NCBI GenBank assembly: GCA_022842245.1
Contig: JALHPZ010000007.1
Span: forward strand, 157,674-221,673
DNA length: 64,000 nt
Origin: Gemmataceae bacterium
Lineage (GTDB): Bacteria > Planctomycetota > Planctomycetia > Gemmatales > Gemmataceae
Reading direction: 5' to 3'
Below, piece after piece: positions 25,735-34,824 of the stretch (position 1 is its first letter; each line of letters starts with the position of its first letter). Under the pieces are notes generated by a model, which worked only from the letters and a program-made list of their open reading frames with translations, ran no database searches and was not told where the DNA came from. The position numbers and the translations under genes are program-made.

Positions 25735-27626
25735 TCGTTCTTTTCCGGCTTCAGGTTCAGTGTTCTCGCGCCGATGCGCGCGGCGAAACGCGCCTTCTGC
25801 ACCGCACTTAGTTCCGCCGTGTAGCGATCGCGCACGGCTTCAATCCATCGGATCTTCCGGTTGCCGTAGTCCGTTTGAACGCGGACCAGTACGGGGCCGT
25901 CGTGGCAGAACGCCGCGCGGAGTCCTCCGTCGAGGTGGTCGTGCGTTTGAATGTCCTGGTAGGCGACGCCGACGGCCTGGGCGAATGCGCGGTAGTCGAT
26001 CCGTGCCAGGTGTGTCGCCGTCGTCCGCCGGTACGCCGCCTGCTGAAGCACCTGCATGTAGTGGTACGCGCAATCGTCCAGCACGAAGACCTTCAGTGGC
26101 AGACCTTCGCGCGCCGCCGTCGACAGTTCCATCGCGCTCATCAGGAAGCAGCCGTCGCCCGTCAGCGTCGCCACGGTCCGGCCGGGCACGGCGTGCATCG
26201 CGCCGAGCGCCGCCGGGATCGACCAGCCCATCGACTGATTGTCCACCGGGTTGAAGTAGGTGCGCGGGTGTAATGTGCGGTAATACTCCGCAGCCAGGTG
26301 CTCGCTCAGGCTCACGTCGGTGAAGAGAAGGGCGTCATCGCACAAGTGGCGCCGCAGGGCCGCGATCAGCGCCAAGGGATCAACGCCGCACTTCGCCGCC
26401 GGCACGGCTTTCAACTCCGCCTGCTGTTCGGCCTTTGCCTGCTGGATGCGCGCGGCGAGCTTGTCGTCCTTCGGCCGCCGGATCGCATCGCCGCACTCGA
26501 GCAACTTGGCGAGAAACAACTCCGCGTCGGCATGCACGCAGATGTCCGCCGGCATGGATTTGCCGAGGTTGGCCGCATTCGCGTCGACGTGGATCACATG
26601 TTTCGGCCGCGGATTGCCGTAATAGCCGGTGGAAACTTCGCTGAACTTCACGCCGACGGCGAGTAGCACGTCCACCCCGGACTTGAGTGGGTGCAGTTTC
26701 TCGCGTTCGAAGGCAGTCTCGGCGACGGTGGACGCATGCGCGCCATAGCCCCAGCCAACGGCGAGCGGATGACACTCGCTCACGGCCCCTTTTCCGGACA
26801 CGCTCGTGGCGATCGGTGCCTGGAGCAGTTCGGCGACGGCGGCCAGCGATGCGCCACTGTCCATGCAGCCAAGGCCCGCATAGATGCCGACGCGCTTCCG
26901 CTTGTCTCCAAGAAGCGCGATCGCGCGGGCACAGGCCGCATCGTCGCACGGGATCGCCTGCGGGGGCAGCGGGCCGTTTTTGAACTCGGACACTTCGATG
27001 AGCAGGTTGTATGGGATGACCACGGCCGTCGGGCCGGGTTCACCGCAAACGGCCAGTTGGAACGCCTTGCGGATCGCGTCCGGGATCTGCTTCACATCGC
27101 AGACCGGGAAGACCCCCTTGCAGACCGGCTTGAGGAGTTCGGTCTGGTTCAGGCAATGGACCTGGAACGGCCTGGCGTGGGCGCCATTGCCAACATCGCC
27201 CACGATGGCGACGACAGGGATGGAATCGAGAAGCGCCTCTCCCAGACCGGTAAGGGCGTTCGTGACGCCGGGGCCGGGAACCACGCAGAGCACGCCGGGC
27301 CGGCCGGAGGCGCGGGCGTAGCCATCGGCCATGCAGGCTGCGGAGTATTCGTGGGTCACGAGTTGATAGTGAACATCGCGGCTCTTGAGTTCGTCCCAGA
27401 GTTCATTTTCCTGAGCGCCCGGGATTCCAAAAACGCAGCGGACATCTTCGGCGAGCAATGTCTCGGCCACGGCCTGGGCGCCGGTATATCGTCCGATCAC
27501 CCAGCCGGGATTCTGGCGCCGCCGCAGCCTGTCGAGCGGTGCCGCAGTGGATTTCGGGGCCAGGGCTGCCCCGGCGACGAGGGCCGCACCCGTGAATAGC
27601 GTCCGCCGATCGATGGGCCAATCCAT
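25731..27626 (-). CDS. Thiamine-diphosphate-dependent enzyme with Tat-like signal peptide
   Basis: A 631-residue protein of the pyruvate-decarboxylase/acetolactate-synthase superfamily. The N-terminal PYR domain has the activating Glu near residue 94 (VTHEYSAACMADGYAR); a central domain and the C-terminal PP domain with LTGDGCFLMSAMELS (near 488) follow. The usual NN of the ThDP-binding motif is DD (VFVLDDCAYHYMQ). The N-terminus reads MDWPIDRRTLFTGAALVAGA, a twin-arginine-type signal, so the folded holoenzyme may be exported. The ATG at 27624-27626 is the start with this signal. Substrate is unknown; indolepyruvate or pyruvate decarboxylase-like activity is possible. Confidence 0.82.
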   Translation of the reverse strand: MDWPIDRRTLFTGAALVAGAALAPKSTAAPLDRLRRRQNPGWVIGRYTGAQAVAETLLAEDVRCVFGIPGAQENELWDELKSRDVHYQLVTHEYSAACMADGYARASGRPGVLCVVPGPGVTNALTGLGEALLDSIPVVAIVGDVGNGAHARPFQVHCLNQTELLKPVCKGVFPVCDVKQIPDAIRKAFQLAVCGEPGPTAVVIPYNLLIEVSEFKNGPLPPQAIPCDDAACARAIALLGDKRKRVGIYAGLGCMDSGASLAAVAELLQAPIATSVSGKGAVSECHPLAVGWGYGAHASTVAETAFEREKLHPLKSGVDVLLAVGVKFSEVSTGYYGNPRPKHVIHVDANAANLGKSMPADICVHADAELFLAKLLECGDAIRRPKDDKLAARIQQAKAEQQAELKAVPAAKCGVDPLALIAALRRHLCDDALLFTDVSLSEHLAAEYYRTLHPRTYFNPVDNQSMGWSIPAALGAMHAVPGRTVATLTGDGCFLMSAMELSTAAREGLPLKVFVLDDCAYHYMQVLQQAAYRRTTATHLARIDYRAFAQAVGVAYQDIQTHDHLDGGLRAAFCHDGPVLVRVQTDYGNRKIRWIEAVRDRYTAELSAVQKARFAARIGARTLNLKPEKND

Positions 27627-27809
27627 GCCGCGCTCCGATGCCGTGCGAGGGTGCGTCCCGGCTTCGCCATCCATGGCGGAAAATCGGGTTCCGGCAGTGG
27701 CATCGGTTACAAGCGTCGGCGAAGTTTGGCCGGTCTGGGAAACCGGACGGAATTTCCGCGGGCTGCCGCCGTCATGTTCGGCGCCGCCGGACACTGCCCC
27801 GGTTCGCGC

Positions 27810-27838
27810 TTGTTTCGCGCTATGGCCGCGCGTACGAT
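27810..27838 (+). promoter_or_regulatory. Promoter of the 6S RNA candidate
   Basis: TTGTTT at 27810-27815 is followed by a 17-nt spacer and TACGAT at 27833-27838. Transcription would begin at about 27845, one base before the closing stem of the RNA. Spacing and position agree with a sigma-70 promoter. Confidence 0.6.
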
Positions 27839-27844
27839 GCTAGA

Positions 27845-28055
27845 GCCTCTGCGGTGTTCGTGTGCGGCTGCACTATGTTGGGGACCCTACAAGAACCTGC
27901 ACGGGGGCCTTATTTCAATACGTCCGCGGCTCGCAAGCCCATCCCGGCATTTCGGTGTCGGATTGTAGTGGGATCCGAAAGTCGGACGTGAGGCTCCCAC
28001 GATCTCTTAGCGGGTTCCTCAAACGCAGCCCTTACGGCACAGGTGGAGGTTTTTT
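27845..28055 (+). ncRNA. ssrS: 6S RNA candidate
   Basis: About 205 nt of RNA with the 6S layout. The closing stem pairs 27846-27852 with 28043-28049 and 27854-27856 with 28038-28040. A second stem pairs GGCTGC (27866-27871) with GCAGCC (28025-28030). Then comes a large internal bubble (27872-27892 against 28018-28024). The upper arm starts with GAACCTGC (27893-27900) pairing GCGGGTTC (28010-28017) and continues with 27903-27910/27991-27998 and ACGTCCG (27920-27926)/CGGACGT (27983-27989). A promoter with 17-nt spacing precedes it and six T residues (28050-28055) follow. 6S RNA binds the sigma-70 holoenzyme by mimicking an open promoter. The assignment rests on structure, not on a database match. 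Confidence 0.72.
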
Positions 28056-28560
28056 CGTTTCCCGGCCCATCACCACGATCAGAAAGAAAAATCCAGTTTT
28101 TCCGGATCCGATCGGCCGAATCTCAACGCAAGTCCCTGCAAATAATCACTTTAGGCGAGTTGTTGTTTCGGAATCGGTACGGCGCCGGTATGGAAAAACC
28201 AACTTGACGCCCGAATACGGACCAATTTATCCCGTTCTGTTTCTGCTGGTTTTCGCGTGAACTTCGCGAAAAGCCAATCTGCCACCGCAGTGTCAGTTTC
28301 CATGCCAAAGGCCGGTGTTGACTTTCCAGAAAATCCGGGTAATTTGTGATCCGACGAGCGATTATTCCGATTGTGAGGGTTAGTCCAAATGGCCGATATT
28401 CCCGAACGGACTCACAGCCTCCTCTCTTCACCGTGCTTTGACCGTGTTTTCACACTGACCCCACGGCTCCCATCCTGATCGACAGAACCAGACGACCGAC
28501 CACAACCTCAAACGCACGACGCGATTACGCATGAGCCATTGACTAGACCCGAAAGTTCGT
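28056..28560. other. Intergenic stretch without a supported gene
   Basis: About 500 nt of lower GC than the surrounding genes. Short open frames on both strands lack ribosome-binding sites and coding-like composition. A hairpin, TTTTCGCG (28250-28257) with CGCGAAAA (28265-28272), is present. TTGACT at 28539-28544 could be a -35 box but has no good -10 partner. Confidence 0.5.
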
Positions 28561-28564
28561 GACT

Positions 28565-28734
28565 CGAAGAGCCACGGCCCCGAAAGTCGGCACGACTGCC
28601 CGGGAATGGATTCCCGGTTCTACGCCAGGGACGGCGATTTCAGTCGTGTCTCGGTGGAATTCGCTTCCCCACCGCGATGGATCCGACATTCGGGGTCAAG
28701 TGGGACCTGGGCAGGTAAGCCAACAGGTCGTCGA
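28565..28734 (+). ncRNA. Structured RNA or leader upstream of metH, class unknown
   Basis: A dense set of helices. CACGACTG (28591-28598) pairs with CAGTCGTG (28641-28648) and encloses two hairpins: CCGGGAA/TTCCCGG (28600-28606/28611-28617) and CGCC/GGCG (28623-28626/28633-28636), a three-way junction. CGGTGG (28652-28657) then pairs with CCACCG (28669-28674). A strong terminator follows directly and metH starts 75 nt later. This is the layout of a riboswitch/attenuator or of a small RNA with its own terminator. The cobalamin (B12-box), SAM and SAH riboswitch consensus elements I know do not fit. Confidence 0.5.
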
Positions 28735-28777
28735 AAAAAACCGGGCGACTCCAAGGATCGGGGTCGTCCGGTTTTTT
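28735..28777 (+). terminator. Strong intrinsic terminator before metH
   Basis: AAAAAACCGGGCGAC (28735-28749) pairs with GTCGTCCGGTTTTTT (28763-28777) apart from one G-T wobble, ending in six T. The symmetric A and T runs would let it work on both strands. It lies 75 nt before metH, so if the structured RNA upstream is a leader, this is the attenuator. Confidence 0.8.
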
Positions 28778-28852
28778 CGTTTCCCGAACCGGGAAGTCGG
28801 TTCGCGCATCGATAAGGTAATCTTTCTGATAGCCGCCGAACCGGATGCCAAA

Positions 28853-31800
28853 ATGTCGAATGATTCCGCTTTCCTTCGCCTCACCGATGAGCGTGTCTTG
28901 ATTCTCGATGGTGGGATGGGCACGAGTCTGCACCGGTACAAGCCGACCGACGCCGACTGGGGCTTCGCTCCCAATGGCAAATCGTTGATGAACTTGTCGG
29001 ATGCGCTGGTCTATACGCACCCGGAATGGATCAAGGAGATTCATCGCGGCTATTTCGCTGCCGGCTGCGACGCGATTGAGACGAACACCTTCAACGCCAC
29101 CTCGCTCGTTCTCGACGAGTTCGGCATGGCCGACAAGCTGGACGAGATCAACCGCGAGAACATCCGCATCGCGAAGCAGGCCGCCGCCGAATTCGCGACG
29201 AAGGACCGCCCCCGTTTCGTCGTCGGTTCCGTCGGACCCGGCACGAAGATGCCGTCGCTGACCGACCCGGCCATCTACTGCGACTTCGACCGGCTCGCCG
29301 AGGCGTACCGCCGCCAGCTCCAGATCATGATCGAAGAGCGCGTCGACGCGATCCTGATCGAAACCTGTTTCGACATCCTGCAAGCGAAGTGCGTTGCGAT
29401 CACGGCGATCGAGGAGATGAAGCGGGCCGGCGTGCGCCTGCCGCTCATGGTGCAGCTCACGATCATCGACGCCCGCCAGAAGATGCTCCCCGGCACGGAC
29501 ATTCCGGCCGCGCTCGTCGCGCTCGAGCCGCTCGATGAGATCGACGTGATCGGCATGAACTGCGGCGTCGGCCCCGACCTGATGCTCGACGGCATCCGGC
29601 ACCTGAGCCGGCATTGCAAGAAGAAGATCAGCGTCCTTCCGAACGCGGGCCTGCCCGAGAACCGCAACGGTGAGACCTATTTTCCGCTGGATCCGGAAGG
29701 TCTGGCCGAGTGGCACGAACGCTTCGTCCGCGAGTTCGGCGTCAACATCATCGGCGGTTGCTGCGGCACCACGAAGGACCACATGGCCGCCGTCGTGAAG
29801 CGACTCGGCGGCGCGAAGCCGGCGCCGCGGACCGTCACGTACCTGCCGATGGTTTCCAGCCTCCAGTCTTCGCAGGAACTGATCGTCGATCAAAAACCCT
29901 TGCTCGTCGGCGAACGGACCAACACCAACGGCTCGAAGAAGTTCAAGCAACTCCTCGAGAAGGAAGACTGGCACGGCCTCGTCGAGATGGCCCAGGAACA
30001 GGAGCGGGAGGGCGTGCACCTGCTCGACGTCTGCGTCGACTACGTCGGCCGCGACGGCGTGCGGGACATGAAGGAAGTCATCAAGCGCTACAACGCCGTG
30101 CTGACCAAGCCGCTGATGCTCGACAGCACCGAAGTGCCCGTCATCGAGGCGGCGCTCAAGCTCTGCTCCGGCAAGACGATCATCAACAGCATCAACCTCG
30201 AAGACGGCCGCAAGACGCTCGACCCGAAGACGAAGCTCGCGAAGAAGTACGGCGCCGGTCTCGTGGCACTCACGATTGACGAGAAGGGCCAGGCCGACAC
30301 CGCCGAGTGGAAGTTCGAAGTCGCGAAGCGGATGTACGACATCGTCGTGCACGAGTACGGCATCCCGCCGACGGATCTCATGTTCGACACGCTCGTCTTC
30401 CCGCTGTCAACGGGCCAGGAACAGACGCGCAAGAGCGCGATCGCGACGTTCGAATCGATTCGGCTCATCAAGCAGAACCTGCCGGGCGCCCTCACGCACC
30501 TCGGCCTGTCGAACTGCTCCTTCGGCCTGAACCCGTACACGCGACAGGTGCTGAATTCCGTCTACCTGCATTACGCCATCGAGTACGGCCTCGACTCGGC
30601 GATCCTGCACGCGGCCAAGATCATGCCGCTCGCGAGCATCGACGAGAAGGGGAAGGAACTCTGCCGGCGGCTGCTCTTCGACGAGCGAGTCTTTGACGCG
30701 GCCGGGAACTGCGTCGAGGACCCGCTGCAGATGCTCATCGAGCACTACGCGGACAAGAAGGGCGTGAAGAAGGAAGCCCAGTCGCTCGGCGAGAGCGTCG
30801 AGGAGCGGCTGAAGCAGGCGATCATTCAGGGCCGCCGTGATTCCCTCGTCGCCGACCTGGACCTCGCGCGGGCGAAGTATTCCCCCATCGACATCATCAA
30901 CAAGATCCTGCTCGACGGCATGAAAGTCGTCGGCGAGCTGTTCGGCAGCGGGCAGATGCAGCTCCCGTTCGTGCTGCAATCGGCCGAGGTGATGAAGGCC
31001 GCCGTCGCGTATCTCGAGCCGTTCATGGAGAAGGTCGAGGGCCAGGAGAAGGGGAAGATCGTCCTCGCCACCGTGAAGGGGGACGTCCACGATATCGGCA
31101 AGAACCTCGTCGACATCATCCTCACGAACAACGGCTATAAGGTCTACAACATCGGCATCAAGCAGCCGGTGGACGCGATGATCTCCGAGTTCCAGAAGTC
31201 CGACGCCGACGCCATCGGCATGAGCGGCTTGCTGGTGAAGTCGACGGTCATCATGAAGGAAGACCTCGTCACTCTGAACGAGCGCGGCCTGAACCCACCG
31301 GTCATCCTCGGCGGCGCGGCGCTGAACCGCCGATACGTCGAGCAGGACCTGCGCGAGATCTACCGCGGCCCGCTCTATTACGGCGAAGACGCCTTCGACG
31401 GCCTGCGCATCATGGACGACATCGTCGCGCGGAAGAAGATCGCGAGCGTCGGCAGCGTCGCCCTCAAGGGCATGGTGCAATCGGCGAATGCGAAGTCCTC
31501 GGCCGGTATCGGAACGCGCGTCACGGTCGAAAAGGTGTCGCCTTCCGTACCGCTCGATCTCCCGCCGCGCGCGCCGAACCTGCCGCGATCGCCGGACGTG
31601 CCAAAGCCGCCGTTCCTCGGATCGCGCGTCGTCGAAGGCATCCCGATGTCGGCGGTGTTCCGCTACCTGAACGAGCTGACGCTGTTCAGCACTCAGTGGG
31701 GCTTCGTGAAGGGTGGCGTCGATCCGAAGGTGTACGCACAGCAGATCGAAACGACGGCGCGGCCGGCGCTTGAGCGGCTGAAGGCGATGTGCCTCTCCGA

Positions 31801-32428
31801 GAACATCCTGCGGCCTAAGGCGACCTACGGCTTTTTCCCCGCATCTTCCGACGGACAGGTCCTCACGGTCTATGCCGAGGACGGCCACACGGTCCGCCAG
31901 CGGTTCACCTTCCCGCGTCAGGAATACGGCGATTACCTCTGTCTGAGCGATTTCATCGAACCGCTCAATTCGGATGTTCCGGGAACACCCATCGACTACG
32001 TCGGCTTCATGGCCGTGACGGTCGGTCCGGAAGTGACACGCGTCTGCAATGAACTTCGGGCGGCGAACAAGTACCAGGACTACCTCTTCCTGCACGGCCT
32101 CGGCGTCGAGGCGGCCGAGGCGTTCGCCGAGTTCTTCCACAAGCGGATGCGCGCCGAGTGGGGCATCGGTTCGCAGGACTCGCCGACGATCCAGAAGCTC
32201 TTCAAGGGCCACTACCGCGGCCGCCGCTACGCCTTCGGCTACCCGGCCTGCCCGAACCTCGACGACCAGACTGGCCTGTTCAAGCTGATCGACCCGACTC
32301 GCGTCGGCATCACGCTGACGGAGCAGTTCCTGCTGGAACCGGAACAAAGCACGACAGCGATCGTGTTCCACCACCCCAACGCGAAATACTTCAACGTGAA
32401 GCGCGGTGGCGAACTGGAGTTCGAATGA
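28853..32428 (+). CDS. metH: Cobalamin-dependent methionine synthase
   Basis: A 1191-residue, full-length MetH transferring the methyl group of methyltetrahydrofolate to homocysteine through cobalamin. Modules in order: homocysteine-binding barrel (1-325, zinc ligands C240 and C302/C303 in IIGGCCGTT), folate-binding barrel (about 350-610, VGERTNTNGSKKFKQL), cap and B12 domain (640-880, with cobalt ligand H746 in GDVHDIGKN), and the AdoMet reactivation domain (about 940-1191, HGLGVEAAEAFAEFFHKRMR, RYAFGYPACPNLDDQ). The ATG at 28853 begins MSNDSAFLRLTDERVLILDGG; the frame stays open upstream through the terminator hairpin, which cannot be coding. Confidence 0.96.
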   Translation: MSNDSAFLRLTDERVLILDGGMGTSLHRYKPTDADWGFAPNGKSLMNLSDALVYTHPEWIKEIHRGYFAAGCDAIETNTFNATSLVLDEFGMADKLDEINRENIRIAKQAAAEFATKDRPRFVVGSVGPGTKMPSLTDPAIYCDFDRLAEAYRRQLQIMIEERVDAILIETCFDILQAKCVAITAIEEMKRAGVRLPLMVQLTIIDARQKMLPGTDIPAALVALEPLDEIDVIGMNCGVGPDLMLDGIRHLSRHCKKKISVLPNAGLPENRNGETYFPLDPEGLAEWHERFVREFGVNIIGGCCGTTKDHMAAVVKRLGGAKPAPRTVTYLPMVSSLQSSQELIVDQKPLLVGERTNTNGSKKFKQLLEKEDWHGLVEMAQEQEREGVHLLDVCVDYVGRDGVRDMKEVIKRYNAVLTKPLMLDSTEVPVIEAALKLCSGKTIINSINLEDGRKTLDPKTKLAKKYGAGLVALTIDEKGQADTAEWKFEVAKRMYDIVVHEYGIPPTDLMFDTLVFPLSTGQEQTRKSAIATFESIRLIKQNLPGALTHLGLSNCSFGLNPYTRQVLNSVYLHYAIEYGLDSAILHAAKIMPLASIDEKGKELCRRLLFDERVFDAAGNCVEDPLQMLIEHYADKKGVKKEAQSLGESVEERLKQAIIQGRRDSLVADLDLARAKYSPIDIINKILLDGMKVVGELFGSGQMQLPFVLQSAEVMKAAVAYLEPFMEKVEGQEKGKIVLATVKGDVHDIGKNLVDIILTNNGYKVYNIGIKQPVDAMISEFQKSDADAIGMSGLLVKSTVIMKEDLVTLNERGLNPPVILGGAALNRRYVEQDLREIYRGPLYYGEDAFDGLRIMDDIVARKKIASVGSVALKGMVQSANAKSSAGIGTRVTVEKVSPSVPLDLPPRAPNLPRSPDVPKPPFLGSRVVEGIPMSAVFRYLNELTLFSTQWGFVKGGVDPKVYAQQIETTARPALERLKAMCLSENILRPKATYGFFPASSDGQVLTVYAEDGHTVRQRFTFPRQEYGDYLCLSDFIEPLNSDVPGTPIDYVGFMAVTVGPEVTRVCNELRAANKYQDYLFLHGLGVEAAEAFAEFFHKRMRAEWGIGSQDSPTIQKLFKGHYRGRRYAFGYPACPNLDDQTGLFKLIDPTRVGITLTEQFLLEPEQSTTAIVFHHPNAKYFNVKRGGELEFE

Positions 32429-32433
32429 GCGGG

Positions 32434-32465
32434 AAATGCAAAATAAGCCGGCCCATTTTGCATTT
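32434..32465 (+). terminator. Hairpin after metH
   Basis: AAATGCAAAAT (32434-32444) pairs perfectly with ATTTTGCATTT (32455-32465) around a 10-nt GC-rich loop and is followed by a T-rich tail. It probably ends metH transcription before the ABC transporter genes. Confidence 0.65.
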
Positions 32466-32537
32466 TTCATTTCGAATTTTGAATTGGTCCGACTTGGTTC
32501 TAAACTCGTCCGGAACTCCGAGCGCGAATCGCCTGAC

Positions 32538-33389
32538 ATGACCGACGCGGCCATCAGCATCCAGGGATTGCGCGTGTGCTACGGTCGGTTCACGGCCGTC
32601 GACGGGCTGGACCTGGACATCCGCAAGGGGGAACTCTTCGGCCTGCTCGGCCCGAACGGGGCGGGCAAGTCCACGACCATCCGGGTCTTGATCGGTCAGC
32701 GCCGGCCGACGGCGGGCCGCGTGGCCGTGCTCGGCAAGGACGTGGTGCGCGAGTGGGCCGCCATCAAACCACTCTTCGGCTACGTGCCGGACCGCGAGAA
32801 CCACTTCGAGGAGTTCACCGGCCGGCGCAACCTCGAGTTCTTCGCCGATCTCTACGCCGTGCCCCGGTTGCGCGTGAACGAGTGCCTGAAGATGGTGGAA
32901 CTGGACGACGCCGGCGACACGGTCGTCCGCGGTTACTCGCTCGGCATGCGCCGCAAACTCCTGCTCGCCCGCGCACTGCTCCACGAGCCCCGCGTGCTCT
33001 ACCTCGACGAACCGACCGCCAACCTCGACATCCACTCCGCCGAAGTGGTTCACCGCATCCTCCGCGAGCGAGTGGAGGATGGCGCGACCGTCGTGCTCAC
33101 GACCCATGACATGGACGAAGTCGAAAAGATCTGCGATCGCGTGGGCATCGTCTGCAAGGGGAAACTCGTCGCGCTCGACTCGCCGATGAATCTGAAACAA
33201 CAACACACCGAGCGAAAGACCGACGCGATATTAACGACGGGCGAGCGGATGACCATCAACATGGACCGCGAGCCGGAACGGGCGAAGCTCGCGGAACTCG
33301 TGCGATCCGGCGCAACGGCAAGCCTGCGGACACGGGAGTTCGACTTCCACGCCACCTTCCTCAAGCTCACCGGGCAGGCCTTCGACTGA
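32538..33389 (+). CDS. ABC transporter ATP-binding protein
   Basis: A 283-residue ATPase. Walker A is GPNGAGKST at residues 38-46, the signature is YSLGMRRKL, Walker B with the catalytic Glu is VLYLDEPTANLD, and the switch His is in LTTHDMDEVEKICD. This fits the drug/Na+/polysaccharide-type exporters that pair with ABC-2 permeases. Its stop overlaps the start of the permease gene by 1 nt. Confidence 0.92.
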   Translation: MTDAAISIQGLRVCYGRFTAVDGLDLDIRKGELFGLLGPNGAGKSTTIRVLIGQRRPTAGRVAVLGKDVVREWAAIKPLFGYVPDRENHFEEFTGRRNLEFFADLYAVPRLRVNECLKMVELDDAGDTVVRGYSLGMRRKLLLARALLHEPRVLYLDEPTANLDIHSAEVVHRILRERVEDGATVVLTTHDMDEVEKICDRVGIVCKGKLVALDSPMNLKQQHTERKTDAILTTGERMTINMDREPERAKLAELVRSGATASLRTREFDFHATFLKLTGQAFD

Positions 33390-34645
33390 TGCGACTGCAC
33401 ATCCTGCGGGCACTGGTGGGCAAGGAACTGCGGCGGCACATCGCGAACCGCGGCGGCATCGCGCTCGGCCTGCTCCTCGTCGTCGCCGCACTCCTGCTCT
33501 CGGTCTTCAATCCCGCCGGCCTCGGCGCCGGCGGCAGTTCCGCGGACGAAGGCGGCACCGGGCTTGTCGGCGGCGTCCACCATTGCTTCCTGTACTACAC
33601 CGGCGAAGACGGTGAGCTGATCTCGCCCCTGCTCGATCATCTGGAGCAAACGCTGCCGTCCGAACTCGCTCCGCACGTCCGCTTCCGCAACCTCGCCCCG
33701 GACCGCATCCAGTCGGGCCTCGAATACTCGCCCGGCACCGCCAGCATCCGCATCACTGCGCCGGTCGTCGACGGATCGCGCCGCCTGCGCGTCGAGATCT
33801 TCCATCCGCCCGGTGCCGTGGCCGCGATGGCTCCGTACGAAGCCTGGCTCTGGCGCGAGCTGCGCGATGGCCTGCAATTGATCGCCGAACGGAAACTGCA
33901 ATCGCTCGGCGTGAGGAAACCCGCCATCCGCACCACCGGCGCGGACGACGACGACCTCTGGGCCGTACGCGATTCCTTCGCCCGGCTGCAGCAGGATGTG
34001 GAGGAGGCGAAGCCCGGTGCGGACATTGTTCCGGCGGTGGAGATCGATCGCCGCGGACTCGGCGGGCAGGTGCTGGAACTGCGCTCCGCCATCGCCACGG
34101 CGCTCGTCGTGTTCGCGCTCTACTTCTCGTGCGTCTACCTGCTGCCGACGCTCAACTGCGAGGAGCGCGAGCGCGGCGTGCTGCTCGCGCAGGCGCTCTC
34201 GCCGGCGTCGCCGTTCGAGATCCTGCTCGCGAAGTTTCTCTTCTATCCCGTCATGGGCGGGGCGCTCGCCGCCGTCATCGCCGGCATCTACAAGCCCGCC
34301 GTCCTCTCGACGCTCTTCTTCTGGATGGGCCTGTTCACCGTCGCCGGCGGATTCCTCGGCATCGGCATGACGATCGCCACGCTCGCGAAGACGCAGCGCG
34401 CCGCCTTCATGGGCGCGATGTGCTACCTGCTCTCGGTGTCGATGATTCTCATCATCGCTTCGACCAACGGCATCCCGGTCATCTCGAACTTCGCCCTCGA
34501 ATACCACGTCCCGCGCGTGCTGCACGCCGCCCTCTCCGGCTCGGTGCAGAGCGACCACTGGTTGCACCTCCTCGCAGCAATGGGCCTCGCCGCCATTTGG
34601 CTCACGGTCGCCGGCTGGCTCTTCCGCCGCCGCGGTTGGCAGTAA
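33389..34645 (+). CDS. ABC-2 type transporter permease
   Basis: A 418-residue membrane protein with the ABC-2/NatB-like layout. There is one span near the N-terminus (IALGLLLVVAALLLSVF), a long extracytoplasmic domain (about 45-235), then five or six clustered spans (ALVVFALYFSCVYLLPTL onward) with the cytoplasmic NCEERERGVLLAQALSPASPFEILLAKF signature. It forms an exporter with the ATPase just upstream. The substrate is unknown. Confidence 0.86.
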   Translation: MRLHILRALVGKELRRHIANRGGIALGLLLVVAALLLSVFNPAGLGAGGSSADEGGTGLVGGVHHCFLYYTGEDGELISPLLDHLEQTLPSELAPHVRFRNLAPDRIQSGLEYSPGTASIRITAPVVDGSRRLRVEIFHPPGAVAAMAPYEAWLWRELRDGLQLIAERKLQSLGVRKPAIRTTGADDDDLWAVRDSFARLQQDVEEAKPGADIVPAVEIDRRGLGGQVLELRSAIATALVVFALYFSCVYLLPTLNCEERERGVLLAQALSPASPFEILLAKFLFYPVMGGALAAVIAGIYKPAVLSTLFFWMGLFTVAGGFLGIGMTIATLAKTQRAAFMGAMCYLLSVSMILIIASTNGIPVISNFALEYHVPRVLHAALSGSVQSDHWLHLLAAMGLAAIWLTVAGWLFRRRGWQ

Positions 34646-34650
34646 TCCGC

Positions 34651-34824
34651 CTCACGTAGCGATCAAATTATCCGATTCACGGCTCGGAGTCTTGGAACAT
34701 CGTGGGCTCTGAACAGAACTCTGCAATCCAATTCGTTCTCACGTAGCGATCAAATTATCCGATTCACGGCTCGGAGTCTTGGAACATCGTGGGCTCTGAA
34801 CAGAACTCTGCAATCCAATTCGTT
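34651..34824. repeat. Perfect 87-bp tandem duplication
   Basis: The 87 bases at 34651-34737 are repeated without change at 34738-34824. The unit contains the last codons, stop and 3' flank of the minus-strand gene at 34764-35195. The gene uses the copy next to it; the outer copy lies beyond the stop. Identity of the copies points to a recent event. Confidence 0.95.

Noticed and set aside
27627..27794. Longer N-terminus for the ThDP enzyme
   Set aside because: The open frame extends upstream, but its translation is not conserved-looking and the ATG at 27626 opens a clear Tat-type signal.
27846..28055. tRNA or tmRNA in the RNA region
   Set aside because: No acceptor/T-arm pattern (GGTTCGAATCC-like) and no tag reading frame; the rod-like fold with a central bubble fits 6S RNA better.
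28565..28734. Cobalamin riboswitch before metH
   Set aside because: The stretch GGGTCAAGTGGGACCTGGGC vaguely recalls a B12 box, but the box is interrupted and the other conserved core elements are missing.
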